Shown here: one piece after another, positions 17,620 to 26,512 of the stretch
Layout of the letters: each line of letters opens with the position of its first letter
How positions within the stretch are numbered: position 1 is the first letter of the stretch
Assembly (NCBI RefSeq): GCF_023278365.1
Contig: NZ_CP075338.1
Coordinates: 1,488,001-1,552,000, forward strand
DNA length: 64,000 nt
DNA from: Epilithonimonas zeae
GTDB lineage: Bacteria > Bacteroidota > Bacteroidia > Flavobacteriales > Weeksellaceae
Direction: 5' to 3'
Made by a program: the position numbers and the translations under genes
The notes under the pieces: model-generated
Database searches by the model: none
Seen by the model: only the letters and a program-made list of their open reading frames with translations
What the model was told of the DNA's origin: nothing

Positions 17620-17634
17620 TGGCACAGTATTTGT
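17620..17634 (+). promoter_or_regulatory. Possible sigma-54-type promoter
   Basis: The sequence tggcacagtatttgt matches the RpoN consensus TGGCAC-N5-TTGC in every defined position but the last, with the GG and G doublets 12 bp apart as required. It is in the gap between ndk and purF and points toward a terminator at 17689-17713, so it could drive a short RNA of about 70 nt. No gene follows. Confidence 0.35.
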
Positions 17635-17688
17635 AACAATTAATTTGATTCTCATGTTTAATTTGAGTTTTCATGGTTATTAGTTTTT

Positions 17689-17713
17689 ACCCCAACCTCG
17701 GTTGGGGTTTTTT
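17689..17713 (+). terminator. Strong terminator without an upstream gene
   Basis: Stem accccaacc/ggttggggt followed by six T. The nearest plus-strand gene (rpe) already has its own terminator at 17058-17088, so this one may end a short independent transcript. Confidence 0.8.
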
Positions 17714-17740
17714 GTTTTTAGTAGTTATTTGAAGTAATAA

Positions 17741-17780
17741 AAAAACCGCCAAACAAGTTATTTGTTTGACGGTTTTTTTT
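17741..17780. terminator. Bidirectional hairpin terminator
   Basis: aaaaaccgccaaacaa pairs with ttgtttgacggttttt with one mismatch, T-rich on both outer sides. It lies in the 441-bp gene-free gap between ndk and purF. Confidence 0.75.
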
Positions 17781-17830
17781 TGATTTATATCAACTTGATT
17801 TTTGTCACGCAATCCAATCAGCGAATTGCA

Positions 17831-17963
17831 GCAGCCCGGCTTGAGCGGAAATCCTTTTTTGCTTCTACTTGATTTCTATTTAATCTGAAATCTTCTGCAA
17901 AAAAGATTGACTACGTCGAACCACTTCGTTAGGTTTGGGAGCGGAAGACGGATAAAGCTGCCC
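17831..17963 (+). repeat. Structured intergenic repeat, copy 2
   Basis: Begins gcagcccggcttgagcgg then aaatccttttttgc and ends gagcggaagacggataaagctgccc. Outer GCAGC/GCTGC and inner CTTTTTTGC/GCAAAAAAG can pair. It carries a 3' side insert (gaaccacttcgttaggttt) that also occurs inside the copy at 57605-57740. It lies immediately downstream of purF. Confidence 0.8.
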
Positions 17964-17968
17964 AAAAT

Positions 17969-19492
17969 TTAATCACCTTGGTCAACAAAGGCTAATTCAT
18001 CTGGATTTTTCACTGGGTATTTCTCTGTAAAACATCCGAAACAATGATTAGGTGAACCTAAAATTTGAATCAAATTGTCGACACTTAGAAATTCTAAACT
18101 GTCAACATCCAGATATTTCCTAAGTTCTTCTTTGTTCATATTAGCTGAAATCAAATCGTCTTTTGTCGGCGTATCAATTCCCAAAAAGCAAGGCGCAATA
18201 ATTGGAGGAGATACACTTCTGAAGTGAATTTCTTTTACACCTGCATTTTTCAGAATTTTCACGAGACGTTTAGAAGTGGTTCCACGAACGATAGAATCAT
18301 CAATAATCACCACTCTTTTATCCTTCATCTCGGAAACGATTGGATTGAGTTTCAGATTTACAAAATGCTCTCTCATCTCTTGTGAAGGAATGATGAACGA
18401 ACGTCCAATGTAACGGTTCTTAATCAAAACCGGCCTGAAAGGAATGCCGGAAGCCTTGGAAAAGCCAATCGCAGCAGGAACTCCAGAATCCGGAACTCCA
18501 ATCACAATATCTGCATCCACAGGCGCTTGTTCCCAAATCTTCATCCCAGATTTTTCGCGAACTTCGTGAACATTGATGCCTTCTAATGTAGAATCTGGTC
18601 TTGCGAAATAAATATATTCGAAAGCACAGATTTTATTAACACAATCGTCCTTAACCAAATAAGATTGCAAACCCTCTTCGTTATCGCTTGTGTAAACGAT
18701 TTCGCCAGGTAAAATATCACGCACATATTGCGCTCCTACTCCATCCAGCGCACAACTTTCAGATGCTACAACAAAGGTATTTTCGTCAATTGCACCTAAA
18801 ACCAAAGGTCGGATTCCGTTGAAATCTCTGAACGCAAAGAATTTGTTTCTTGTAATCCCAACCACAGAATAGGCACCTTCGATTTTTTCCATCGTCGCTT
18901 TGATGGCGCCACGAAGTCCAAGATCCAGATTTTTCTGAATTAATCTTAGAATTACCTCGGTGTCAGAAGTTGCACGGAAAACTACGCCTTCATCTTCTAA
19001 TTCTTTTCGAAGTTGTTTTGCATTGGTCAAATTTCCATTATGAGCAATAGAGAGTATGATTTGGTCATATTCATTCTTGGCAAAAAAAGGCTGGAAATTA
19101 TATTTCTTTTTATCTCCCGCAGTCGTATATCTGGTGTGACCAATTACTGTACTTCCCATAAATTTTTCCGGCTCTTCTATCGACTTGAAAACGTCTAAAA
19201 CTAAACCTTCATCTTTTACAGAAAGGATTTTCCCATTATTCCCTACAGCAATTCCGCAAGCTTCCTGACCACGATGTTGCAGTGCAAAAAGTCCGAATTG
19301 GGAAAGCGAAAATGTATCCTGTGTTTCTGTAGAATGTAATCCGAAAACGCCACATTCTTCTTCCATTTTGTCGAAAGGATAATGTTCATCCTTTTCTTCT
19401 TTGGAAAGATGTTTAGTGTCTTCGAATTCCTCATAGCGATTTTGAAATGCGTATTTCGGTAACGTGCTATATTTTTGAAATTCTAAATCCAT
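17969..19492 (-). CDS. purF: Amidophosphoribosyltransferase
   Basis: First committed enzyme of purine synthesis: PRPP plus glutamine gives phosphoribosylamine. The N-terminal nucleophile glutaminase domain has the catalytic Cys47 in MEEECGVFG, and the PRTase domain has the PRPP loop VVIIDDSIVRGTTS. Cysteines in VNKICAFEY, IIAPCFLG and NHCFGCF match the four ligands of the Bacillus-type [4Fe-4S] cluster. The catalytic Cys must become N-terminal; with this start a 46-residue leader would have to be removed, much longer than the 11-residue propeptide of B. subtilis. An internal ATG (Met43) would leave only four residues before the Cys. Upstream of purC by 20 bp in reverse order (purC then purF on the minus strand). 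Confidence 0.96.
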   Translation of the reverse strand: MDLEFQKYSTLPKYAFQNRYEEFEDTKHLSKEEKDEHYPFDKMEEECGVFGLHSTETQDTFSLSQFGLFALQHRGQEACGIAVGNNGKILSVKDEGLVLDVFKSIEEPEKFMGSTVIGHTRYTTAGDKKKYNFQPFFAKNEYDQIILSIAHNGNLTNAKQLRKELEDEGVVFRATSDTEVILRLIQKNLDLGLRGAIKATMEKIEGAYSVVGITRNKFFAFRDFNGIRPLVLGAIDENTFVVASESCALDGVGAQYVRDILPGEIVYTSDNEEGLQSYLVKDDCVNKICAFEYIYFARPDSTLEGINVHEVREKSGMKIWEQAPVDADIVIGVPDSGVPAAIGFSKASGIPFRPVLIKNRYIGRSFIIPSQEMREHFVNLKLNPIVSEMKDKRVVIIDDSIVRGTTSKRLVKILKNAGVKEIHFRSVSPPIIAPCFLGIDTPTKDDLISANMNKEELRKYLDVDSLEFLSVDNLIQILGSPNHCFGCFTEKYPVKNPDELAFVDQGD

Positions 19493-19512
19493 TTTTATTT
19501 AATCTCGGATTT

Positions 19513-20235
19513 TTATTTTTCTAAAGCGGTTTGTAATCTGTTGTAAATCTCAACATAAGCTTCTGTGATTTCGCCCAGATCTCTTCGGAATCTGTCTTTG
19601 TCAAGCTTTTTCATTGTATCCTTGTCCCAAAGTCTGCAAGTGTCCGGAGAAATCTCGTCTGCCAAAACAATTTTGCCATCGGAAGTTTTTCCTAATTCTA
19701 TTTTGAAATCTACAAGAATAACATTAGCTCTGTCAAATAAAGCAATCAATAATTGATTAATCTTATCTGTCAACGCATACATTTCATTCAGTTCTTCATA
19801 AGTTGCTGCACCAAGAAAAACCGCATGATGGTCATTAATCAACGGGTCACCTAATTCATCTTTTTTATAGCAAAGATCAAAAATAGTGACAGGGGATTTC
19901 AAACCTTCTTCCACGCCTAATCTCTGAGCCATACTTCCCGCAACATAGTTACGAACAACCATTTCCAAAGGAATAATGTCTACTTTTTTTACCAACTGCT
20001 CTCTGTCATCCAATTTTGAAATGAAGTGTGTTGGGATTCCGTTTTCGATAAGATAACCAAATATTAGTGTAGAGATCGCATTATTCAGTTCGCCCTTTCT
20101 ATCGAACTGTCCGCGTTTTTGTGCATTGAAAGCCGTAGCATCATCTTTGTAACGTACAACGACTTCGTCAGGTTTATCGGTAGCAAAAACCTGTTTAGCT
20201 TTACCTTCGTAAAGCATTTCTTTCTTTTGACTCAT
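19513..20235 (-). CDS. purC: Phosphoribosylaminoimidazole-succinocarboxamide synthase
   Basis: SAICAR synthetase, 240 residues, joining aspartate to CAIR in purine synthesis. Conserved pieces are KKEMLYEGKAKQVF (nucleotide binding), YKDDATAFNAQKRG, VVRNYVAGSMAQRLG, LVDFKIELGKT and LADEISPDTCRLWD. The frame extends to 20283, but the ATG at 20233-20235 (MSQKKEMLYEGKAKQ) gives the normal family start. It lies 20 bp before purF on the same strand, so they form a two-gene purine operon. Confidence 0.97.
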   Translation of the reverse strand: MSQKKEMLYEGKAKQVFATDKPDEVVVRYKDDATAFNAQKRGQFDRKGELNNAISTLIFGYLIENGIPTHFISKLDDREQLVKKVDIIPLEMVVRNYVAGSMAQRLGVEEGLKSPVTIFDLCYKKDELGDPLINDHHAVFLGAATYEELNEMYALTDKINQLLIALFDRANVILVDFKIELGKTSDGKIVLADEISPDTCRLWDKDTMKKLDKDRFRRDLGEITEAYVEIYNRLQTALEK

Positions 20236-20429
20236 AATTACTTTCATTTTGTTAAACGGAATTTGCCACGAAGCAATTTCCATTTAAACTTTTTTACTAT
20301 TAGATTTATGCACAAATTTACGAATTTTATATTTCTTTTTTATAAAATTATAAATTCAGTAATAATTATTGATTAGCAAACACTTGTTGGATATTAATCT
20401 TGATAAAAGGAAAACCTTAAATCTAATCT

Positions 20430-21128
20430 ATGACAGAAACTTTTGGACAAAAAGTGATTGATTTTAATCTCAATCTAAAATATTCCGGTTTACTTCCAGA
20501 CGGATTTCAAGTTTTAAATCCTTACTTGGATAATCCCGAAACTCTGCAGGTGATGCAACAATTTTATCACAAATATTATAATGATTCGGAGATTAGGAAA
20601 TTCGTCATCGGAATCAACCCAAGCAGGCACGGCGCTGGCGTCACTGGAGTTCCTTTCACAGATACGAAACGGTTGAAAGATATTTGTGGAATTGAAATGA
20701 AATCGGCTTACACGCACGAGATTTCGTCGGTCTTTATTTATGATATGATTGAAGCTTTCGGAGGTGCGAAACTTTTCTATCAAAACTTTTACATCAACTC
20801 TCCCTTTCCTTTAGCAATCATCAGAAAAACTAAGGAGAACAAATGGATTAACGCCAATTATTACGATGATAAAACGCTCTTCGCAATGGTAAAAGATTTC
20901 ATGATCGATTCTCTAAAAAAGCATATCAGTTTAGGAATTGATACTTCGAAAGTTTTTGTCTTGGGAAAGAAAAATGCAGATTTTATCCATAAATTAAATT
21001 ACGAAGCAAAATTATTTGACGAATTGAAAATACTGGAGCACCCAAGGTTTATCCAACAATACAAGTCTAAAGAAAAGCAATTGTATATTGACAAGTACAT
21101 TCTTACTCTTAACAATCTTGAAAAATAA
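20430..21128 (+). CDS. SMUG2-like uracil-DNA glycosylase family protein
   Basis: A 232-residue member of the uracil-DNA glycosylase superfamily, SMUG2 branch, which removes uracil or damaged bases from DNA. The first catalytic motif is FVIGINPSRHGAGVTGVPF and the second is ILEHPRFIQQY near the C-terminus; FINxPSR-like and HPR segments are what separate this group from family 1 UDGs. Length is typical. The gene is alone, divergent from purC and followed by a terminator. Confidence 0.88.
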   Translation: MTETFGQKVIDFNLNLKYSGLLPDGFQVLNPYLDNPETLQVMQQFYHKYYNDSEIRKFVIGINPSRHGAGVTGVPFTDTKRLKDICGIEMKSAYTHEISSVFIYDMIEAFGGAKLFYQNFYINSPFPLAIIRKTKENKWINANYYDDKTLFAMVKDFMIDSLKKHISLGIDTSKVFVLGKKNADFIHKLNYEAKLFDELKILEHPRFIQQYKSKEKQLYIDKYILTLNNLEK

Positions 21129-21155
21129 AAGCATTTCAAATAAGAAATGCTTTTT
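21127..21155. terminator. Bidirectional terminator
   Basis: Stem aaaagcatttc/gaaatgctttt with a six-base loop, between the convergent glycosylase and endonuclease genes. Confidence 0.88.
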
Positions 21156-21175
21156 AAATTTATTCTAAAATGAAT

Positions 21176-23035
21176 CTACCTCTTAATAAACTTCACCGAT
21201 TTTCCGTCGATATTCAATATGTAAGTATTTGGAAGTAAAGACTGAACGTCAATCGATTTTTGGTTAACGAAAGGACTACTGATTTCCTTTATAAGTTTAC
21301 CAGAAAGGTCATAGATTTTTGCCGATTTTGCCTTGCTGATTTCGCCATTGACATTAAGCTGATTACCAACCGGATTTGGATAAATATTGAAATCGAAAGT
21401 TCTATTCGCAATATCATTAATTCCCAAAACGCCTAAGCCTTGACAATAATCGGACGCATAACTTAACCATTCATTCATATCAAAAGTAGCCGTTGGATTG
21501 GTGATTTCTGACTTTCTATAAAGCGATTTGTTGGCATTAGAATTATCCTGACCTTTGACACCAATTGCATCAATTGTGGTTGACTTATAGGATAAATCCA
21601 CATAATTACTTCCCGAAAAAGTTAAAGAAGGTGCAGCTGTCACAAAAGCCGCATTGGAATTATTGAAGCAACTAAAGTTTGCATTGGGATTAATAACAAC
21701 AAAACTTTGATTGTTTTCTACCTCGCCTTCCAGTTCAAAAGGATTTTCGAAATAATATACAGTTCCTTTGAATTGTATAGACAATTTATAGCCCTGAAGG
21801 TTGACTTTGTGACCAGTCTTGTTGACAATTTCGTAAGCTTTGTTGTCACCGGTTCCCTCCAGATATTTTATGATTTGTAAATCTTTTGCAAAAACATCTG
21901 TTGTAAGCGTAGTCACATTCATCGTATTACTTTGAGGACTTTCCAGATAAGAACTGTCGTAAGCTTTGACTGTAAAATTATATGTTGTAGCCGGCGTTAA
22001 ATGGTCGATAGAAATTGTTGTAGCTTTAGATTTAGCGACTAAAACTCCATCTTGGTAAATGTTATACCCCAAAACATCATTTTCCGGACTGGCCTGCCAG
22101 TTTAGATTAACAAAATAAGCCGAATTTCTTTCCAAAGAAAGTTGAGATGGTGCTGATGGCGCAATATTATCGGGCGTCTGATTCCAAATCAAACCAACCC
22201 ATTCCGGATGATCGATAAAAGGATTTCTGTTTTTCTGAAGGTTAAAAACAGCATTATTTCTATCGATCTCTCGCTGAGAAACCGGGTCTAATTGATGCCA
22301 GAAAAGCAACATCGCAACATACCAGCTTTCGTAAGCTTTCTCTTCCGTTCCATCCAACGGGTTTTGATCCTTTGTAGGATCATTGGCATTGGTAGTGAAA
22401 TTAAAACTGCCTAATTTCCCCTCATATCGCACGACATAATAAAGCAAACTTCTGGCAATATCACCTTTGAATTCGTCAATCGGCTCGTAAACTCTTCCGG
22501 TGTAAGTTGCGTTGGGTGTTCCGTTGGAAGCCTGTTTTGAACCATTTGTGAAATTATAGTAAGTTGTTGAGCCCGCTTTCCCATAAGGATAATTGCTTCT
22601 TAATTGATTGATCCTCGCATCAGTCGGAACTACAAAAAACAAATCAGAATACATCGGATAGGCACTATTGAAAGAGCTCTGTGGCATCATATGCTCACGA
22701 TTCCAACCAAGGCCTTCTGCGTTTGCACTGCTGATTATGTTACTCAATGTATAATGATATGCCGTCGTCCCAGTTGGATTATTGGAATAGATATCTAATA
22801 AATAGGTTGAATTACTGGCATCGTAATCATAATATCTATCAATATCTGTCTGTCCATACAAGGTTTTCAAATCATCATAATGATAATTGTAAGTTTTGGT
22901 AGAGATGATATCGTGAAGCTTACTCTTCAAAGCATAACCAGAGAGGTTTTCTGTTCCAGAATAGTAACCTTCCGGAGCTTGCGCAGACAGAATGGCAGGA
23001 AAGGCAAAGATTGCGAATAAGTATTTTTTCAACAT
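21176..23035 (-). CDS. Secreted endonuclease I family protein with Fn3, lamin-tail-like and T9SS domains
   Basis: A 619-residue exported nuclease. A signal peptide (MLKKYLFAIFAFPAILSAQ) precedes an endonuclease I (EndA/NucM) domain at about 30-280 with the catalytic GLGWNREHMMPQSSF and DLFFVVPTDARINQLRSNYPYG. A fibronectin type III domain follows at about 290-380 (APSAPSQLSLERNS...YNFTVKAYDSS), then a lamin-tail-like beta domain at about 385-500 and a T9SS type A C-terminal domain (FDFNIYPNPVGNQLNVNG...PNTYILNIDGKS). It probably degrades extracellular DNA or RNA for nutrients or biofilm turnover. Confidence 0.93.
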   Translation of the reverse strand: MLKKYLFAIFAFPAILSAQAPEGYYSGTENLSGYALKSKLHDIISTKTYNYHYDDLKTLYGQTDIDRYYDYDASNSTYLLDIYSNNPTGTTAYHYTLSNIISSANAEGLGWNREHMMPQSSFNSAYPMYSDLFFVVPTDARINQLRSNYPYGKAGSTTYYNFTNGSKQASNGTPNATYTGRVYEPIDEFKGDIARSLLYYVVRYEGKLGSFNFTTNANDPTKDQNPLDGTEEKAYESWYVAMLLFWHQLDPVSQREIDRNNAVFNLQKNRNPFIDHPEWVGLIWNQTPDNIAPSAPSQLSLERNSAYFVNLNWQASPENDVLGYNIYQDGVLVAKSKATTISIDHLTPATTYNFTVKAYDSSYLESPQSNTMNVTTLTTDVFAKDLQIIKYLEGTGDNKAYEIVNKTGHKVNLQGYKLSIQFKGTVYYFENPFELEGEVENNQSFVVINPNANFSCFNNSNAAFVTAAPSLTFSGSNYVDLSYKSTTIDAIGVKGQDNSNANKSLYRKSEITNPTATFDMNEWLSYASDYCQGLGVLGINDIANRTFDFNIYPNPVGNQLNVNGEISKAKSAKIYDLSGKLIKEISSPFVNQKSIDVQSLLPNTYILNIDGKSVKFIKR

Positions 23036-23141
23036 ATCGATATTTTTAAATAGAGGGTCATAAAAGTATCATTTTTTTATAAGACTTTATTTATTTTTTT
23101 GAATTTGAATATTAATAATTATTTACAAACCAATACCAATA

Positions 23142-23168
23142 AAAAATCCCCTGCAAAAAAGGGGATTT
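23142..23168 (-). terminator. Terminator of the DUF349 gene
   Basis: On the minus strand aaatcccc, a nine-base loop, ggggatttttt with T run, 23 bp past the stop. Confidence 0.85.
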
Positions 23169-23190
23169 AAATATCATTAATTAATTTCTG

Positions 23191-25008
23191 TTATTCTCCA
23201 GCAATAATATTATGAAGCGTCACTTTCAAACTTTCCAATTGTTCTTTTTTAGAATCCAATTTATCATAAGTATCTTTCAATAAAGGATTTTCACGTGTTG
23301 GAGAATTGAAGAAAGCCAAATTGTTTTCCAATTGTACCACTTCTGATTCCAAATCAGTGATTTGATTTTTGATTTTTCTCGCTTTGTCAGTTAATTGATT
23401 TTCAGTAAGATTCTCTTCTTTCAAATCAAACTCATTGATTCTGTTGAGTTTCAATTTCTCTCTTAAAGTTTTGTTGAACTCTGTATTGATGGACAATTTA
23501 TCCTTAGGAACTTTCCCAATCGCATTCCAGGAATTTTTGATTGTTTCGATTTTTTCTACAGCACCTTCTTCATCACTCAGGGCTTTCAACTCTTCTAAAA
23601 GCGCTTTTTTGTTCTTATAGTTTTCTTTCCAGTTGTCGCCTGTAGCGTTATTTTTATCTCTGTAATTTTTGAAAAAAGTATTACAAGCATCACGGAAATC
23701 ATCCCAAACTTTGTTCGCCTGACTTCTAGGAACGTGACCAATTTTCTTCCAATCTTCCTGCAGTTTTTTGAAAAGCGGAACTACGATATCCCAATCTTCA
23801 GAATTCATATTATCCTGTGCGGTTTTTATCAAACCTAATTTCTCTTCAAGATTATGAACCTGGGAGCCTTTCAAATTCTTATAAAAATCATTTTTAGCTG
23901 TATTAAAATCTCTCAGAGCCTGTTTAAAATCTGTCCAATTCTGGTTAGACAATTTTTTAGGAACTGGTCCTAATTTCAAGAACTCGGCACGCAAATCCTC
24001 TACTCTTTTTATTGCTTGTTGCCAAAAAGAATGATTGATATTTTGAGGAGCAGACAAGGTTTTCAATTCTTCGATAACTTTATTCTTTTTATCAAGGTTT
24101 TCCTGTTGTTCAGATTCCAGAACTGCAATCAATTCAGATTTTCTTTCGTGGATTTTATTGGAAATCTCTTTGAATTCTTCCCAAGTTTTTTCACGGAATT
24201 CTTCTGCAACCGGCTCAGCTTCTTCTTTCCAAAGTTTATGCAGATATTGTAACTCATTCAGAGCTTTTTGCACCACTTTTTCATCAAGTAATTCCTTTGC
24301 TCTTTCTATGATATGTTGTCTTTTTTCAAGGTTATGAGCAAACTCCTGCTCAAGATATTCCTTGTTCAAATCCAACATCTCATTGAACATTTTAAGATGA
24401 TGAAAATAATTATTATTTAGATTTTTGAATTCGGATTTTGCAACCTGACCAGCATTTCCCCAAGCTTCCTTCACTTCTCTTATTGCTTTGAAAAGGTTAG
24501 TTCCCGGTTCAGAAGTTGTGTAAAGATTTTTTAATCTTTCAATGATTGTCAATCTTTCTTCGAGATTTTTTTGATGTTCGGCCTCCTGAGATTTGTGGAA
24601 TTTGTCCTGCTTTTCTCTGTAAATATTCACTAGTGCAGACAATTTGGAAGATTGCGGATGATGGTTATCAAAATGTTCTTCAGGATTGCCCTGCTCCACA
24701 TAATCGTGTTTTTTATCTTCGAGCTCGTCGGCAATTTTGTGATTCGCTTGCTCTCTCAAAGCATTGAATTGTTTAGAGAAATGATGCGCATCTTCTTTGT
24801 TGACGATGGTTTCCATTTCGGCTAAAGCTTCTTTCAAAGATAGGTTTGAAAAATTTTCTTCAGTAACTTCGATTTCCTGATGTTCATCGGCCGCAGTTTC
24901 TAATTCTGAATTTTGTTCTACCGTCTCTTCTTTTACTGATTGATTTTCAGCAGAATTGACATCAGAATTAAGATTTTCGTTCTCAGGATTTTCGTTTTCA
25001 ATACTCAT
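23191..25008 (-). CDS. DUF349 repeat protein
   Basis: A 605-residue highly charged, largely helical cytoplasmic protein. The first about 70 residues are acidic and low in complexity (ENENPENENLNSDVNSAENQ). From about residue 155 several DUF349 repeats of about 70 residues follow, each recognisable by W-x(10)-W-type patterns such as EAWGNAGQVAKSEFKNLNNNYF, KLWKEEAEPVAEEFREKTWEEF, DWKKIGHVPRSQANKVWDDFRDACNTFF and NSWNAIGKVPKDK. A coiled coil ends the protein. DUF349 occurs widely in Bacteroidota and Actinobacteria; its role is not established. It is divergent from queA. Confidence 0.92.
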   Translation of the reverse strand: MSIENENPENENLNSDVNSAENQSVKEETVEQNSELETAADEHQEIEVTEENFSNLSLKEALAEMETIVNKEDAHHFSKQFNALREQANHKIADELEDKKHDYVEQGNPEEHFDNHHPQSSKLSALVNIYREKQDKFHKSQEAEHQKNLEERLTIIERLKNLYTTSEPGTNLFKAIREVKEAWGNAGQVAKSEFKNLNNNYFHHLKMFNEMLDLNKEYLEQEFAHNLEKRQHIIERAKELLDEKVVQKALNELQYLHKLWKEEAEPVAEEFREKTWEEFKEISNKIHERKSELIAVLESEQQENLDKKNKVIEELKTLSAPQNINHSFWQQAIKRVEDLRAEFLKLGPVPKKLSNQNWTDFKQALRDFNTAKNDFYKNLKGSQVHNLEEKLGLIKTAQDNMNSEDWDIVVPLFKKLQEDWKKIGHVPRSQANKVWDDFRDACNTFFKNYRDKNNATGDNWKENYKNKKALLEELKALSDEEGAVEKIETIKNSWNAIGKVPKDKLSINTEFNKTLREKLKLNRINEFDLKEENLTENQLTDKARKIKNQITDLESEVVQLENNLAFFNSPTRENPLLKDTYDKLDSKKEQLESLKVTLHNIIAGE

Positions 25009-25157
25009 AACAAAGCAAATTAATTGACAATAACAACTTTTAAATGCACTAAATTAACTGTTTTTTACAGAAAACACCAAATATAAATTCCAATTTTCTC
25101 AAAAAAACATTAAACATTCACTAACATTCTCATCAAAAATTTAAAATTTAATAATTA

Positions 25158-25189
25158 CTTGACAAAGGCTCTTTGATATCGTATCTTTG
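25158..25189 (+). promoter_or_regulatory. Promoter of queA
   Basis: CTTG at 25158-25161, a 20-bp spacer, and TATCTTTG at 25182-25189, an exact TAnnTTTG. The transcript would have an untranslated leader of about 55 nt. Confidence 0.7.
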
Positions 25190-25249
25190 CACCTCGCTAA
25201 AATTAACCACAGGCTAGTCCTGTAAAAACAAATAAAATCCGTAAATTTT

Positions 25250-26299
25250 ATGAAAACATCTGATTTCAATTTCGATTTGCCAGCAGAATTATTGGCAGAA
25301 CACCCGTCAGAAAACCGTGATGAGGCAAGGTTGATGGTTCTTAACAGAAAAACTGAAACTATCGAGCATCGCCTTTTCAAAGATGTTATTGATTATTTTG
25401 ATGAGAAAGACCTTTTCATTTTTAATAATACCAAAGTTTTCCCTGCAAGATTATTTGGAAACAAAGAAAAAACAGGAGCTAAGATTGAAGTTTTCTTGTT
25501 GAGAGAATTGGATGCTGAAACTCGTGTTTGGGACGTTTTGGTTGACCCGGCAAGAAAAATCAGAATCGGTAATAAATTATTCTTCACAGAAGATGAGTCT
25601 CTTGTTGCAGAAGTTATCGATAATACAACTTCTAGAGGAAGAACATTGAGATTCTTGTTTGATGGTTCTTATGATGAGTTCCGTGCAAAATTGACAGAAC
25701 TTGGAGAAACACCACTTCCTAAATACATCAAAAGAGAGGTTGAGCCGGAAGATGCAGAAAGATATCAAACCATCTATGCCAAAGTTGAAGGTGCTGTAGC
25801 AGCTCCAACTGCAGGTCTTCACTTTTCAAAGCACTTGATGAAGAGATTAGAGATCAAAGGAATCGATTTTGCAGAGATCACTCTTCACGTTGGTTTGGGA
25901 ACTTTCAACCCAATCGAAGTTGAAGATCTATCCAAGCACAAAATGGAATCTGAAGAAGCTATTATCGATGAGAAGAACGCAGCAATCATTAACAAAGCTG
26001 TAGAAGAAGGACGCAGAGTTTGCGCCGTGGGAACAACGACGATGAGAGCTTTGGAAACTTCTGTTTCTTCTAACAAAAAAATCTCAGCTTACAGAGGTTG
26101 GACCAACAAGTTCATCTATCCACCTCACGAATTCGGTGTAGCCAATGCAATGATTACCAACTTCCACACACCTAAATCCACGCTGATTATGATGATCGCC
26201 GCTTTTGCGAACAAAGATTTCATAATGAGAGCATATGAGGAAGCTATTAAAGAAAAATACAAGTTCTATTCTTACGGAGATGCAATGTTGATTCTTTAA
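25250..26299 (+). CDS. queA: S-adenosylmethionine:tRNA ribosyltransferase-isomerase
   Basis: Transfers and rearranges the ribose of SAM onto preQ1 at tRNA position 34, giving epoxyqueuosine. Length (349) and motifs fit: [29 protein letters not shown] at the start (with AEHP and the R of DEARLM), [47 protein letters not shown] and [33 protein letters not shown]. The gene is alone, with its own promoter and a terminator downstream. Confidence 0.97.
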   Translation: MKTSDFNFDLPAELLAEHPSENRDEARLMVLNRKTETIEHRLFKDVIDYFDEKDLFIFNNTKVFPARLFGNKEKTGAKIEVFLLRELDAETRVWDVLVDPARKIRIGNKLFFTEDESLVAEVIDNTTSRGRTLRFLFDGSYDEFRAKLTELGETPLPKYIKREVEPEDAERYQTIYAKVEGAVAAPTAGLHFSKHLMKRLEIKGIDFAEITLHVGLGTFNPIEVEDLSKHKMESEEAIIDEKNAAIINKAVEEGRRVCAVGTTTMRALETSVSSNKKISAYRGWTNKFIYPPHEFGVANAMITNFHTPKSTLIMMIAAFANKDFIMRAYEEAIKEKYKFYSYGDAMLIL

Positions 26300-26322
26300 G
26301 ATTTGAATTTTTCAAAAAACAG

Positions 26323-26354
26323 AATGCACAATTTTTATAGTTGTGCATTTTTTG
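26323..26354 (+). terminator. Terminator of queA
   Basis: Stem aatgcacaa/ttgtgcatt with a nine-base loop and a T run. Confidence 0.85.
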
Positions 26355-26356
26355 TT

Positions 26357-26480
26357 AACCACAAAAGTCATAAAAGATTTTTATTGAATATTTTTTCAAT
26401 ATTTAATAAGTTCACAAAATTTCTTTTTTGAACTTTTAACGTGTCTATTTCAATTTTGTTCTTTTGTGACTTTTGTGGTT
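26357..26480. repeat. CACAAAAG-type inverted repeat
   Basis: aaccacaaaagtca at 26357-26370 is the exact complement of tgacttttgtggtt at 26467-26480; the match extends to about 20 of 22 positions. The centre contains a second pair of weaker words (gttcacaaaa / ttttttgaac). It fills most of the gap between queA and the next gene and resembles the elements at 3365-3465 and 46672-46728. Confidence 0.7.
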
Positions 26481-26512
26481 TCAATCTCCATTATTTTCAT
26501 TAATTTCATCCT

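Noticed and set aside
17654-17683. Nine-codon frame downstream of the sigma-54-like site
   Set aside because: Too short to support as a peptide; mentioned only within the small-RNA finding.
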